Source of the DNA: Candidatus Zhuqueibacterota bacterium
Lineage (GTDB): Bacteria > Zhuqueibacterota > QNDG01
Reading direction: 5' to 3'
Length of the DNA: 5,357 nt
NCBI GenBank assembly: GCA_003645915.1
Contig: QNDG01000151.1
Location: 1 to 5,357 of the forward strand
The notes beneath the pieces were generated by a model. That model did no database searches and was not told the origin of the DNA. It saw only the letters and a list, made by a program, of their open reading frames with translations. Within the stretch, counting starts at the first letter, position 1; every line of letters begins with the position of its first letter. Below are positions 5,318 to 5,357 of the stretch, piece by piece. Position numbers and translations under genes: made by a program.

Positions 5318-5357
5318 ATTTATTCTTTTATTTTTTATTGCCGGGTTATTTATTGTA

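Larger units (their letters stand above)
4506..5357. other. AT-rich stretch without a recognisable gene, rich in inverted repeats
   Basis: After nadK no frame on either strand reaches a credible length or shows a ribosome binding site plus family motif. Composition changes sharply: the first 60 bases from 4501 have only 13 G or C, while the coding block is visibly richer. The stretch holds homopolymer runs (A9 near 4905, T8 near 5123, T7 near 5150) and many inverted repeats, listed separately. A weak promoter-like pair, TTGATT at 5213-5218 and TATTTT at 5236-5241 with 17 bases between, could serve a gene to the right of the window, but such pairs are common by chance in this composition. It may be a spacer, a decayed mobile element or a non-coding RNA locus. 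Confidence 0.7.

Noticed and set aside
4506..5357. CRISPR array or tRNA in the gene-free tail
   Set aside because: No regularly spaced repeat of 20 or more bases and no cloverleaf or CCA-type 3' end can be found on either strand by eye.

Overview
The window is a tightly packed, single-direction bacterial gene block (about 1-4505, all on the + strand) followed by about 850 bases of AT-rich DNA with no gene (4506-5357). In order the block holds: the 3' end of an unidentified gene; a 29-residue, extremely basic protein of the AURKAIP1/COX24 (mS38-like) type; xseA and xseB, the two subunits of exodeoxyribonuclease VII; dxs, 1-deoxy-D-xylulose-5-phosphate synthase, the first enzyme of the MEP isoprenoid pathway; and nadK, NAD kinase. 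The gaps between genes are 17, 19, 6, 16 and 20 bases, with no terminator-like or convincing promoter-like element between them, so one transcript starting upstream of the window is the simplest reading.

Organism: the order xseA-xseB-dxs-nadK is a condensed form of a cluster common in many bacteria, in which ispA usually lies between xseB and dxs, and in Firmicutes a tlyA-type gene often lies near dxs and nadK. The small AURKAIP1/COX24 protein is, from memory, typical of Bacteroidota and related FCB-group lineages. The strong Shine-Dalgarno sequences before the first two complete genes (AAGGAGG and AAGGAG, each 8 bases from the start codon) argue against classic Bacteroidia and Flavobacteriia, which largely lack such sites. 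A non-Bacteroidia member of the FCB group or an uncultured relative is my best guess, with low confidence.

How the genes may work together: XseA and XseB form one nuclease that trims single-stranded DNA in repair. Dxs feeds the MEP pathway, whose second enzyme (Dxr/IspC) uses NADPH, and NadK makes the NADP pool. The basic mini-protein is probably a ribosome-associated component. The link between the parts looks like long-standing gene-order conservation around housekeeping functions rather than one pathway.

The tail 4506-5357 has no open frame of useful length but is rich in inverted repeats: hairpins at 4546-4563, 4561-4575, 4624-4643, 4694-4712, 4846-4875 and 4980-5030 (the last enclosed by a 7-bp outer pairing at 4964-4970/5102-5108), and two mutually exclusive hairpins at 5272-5307 followed by a T6 run. 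It could be a decayed mobile element, a structured non-coding RNA locus, or plain AT-rich spacer. The sequence alone does not decide, but this is the only part of the window with unexplained structure. I see no CRISPR array, tRNA or rRNA.
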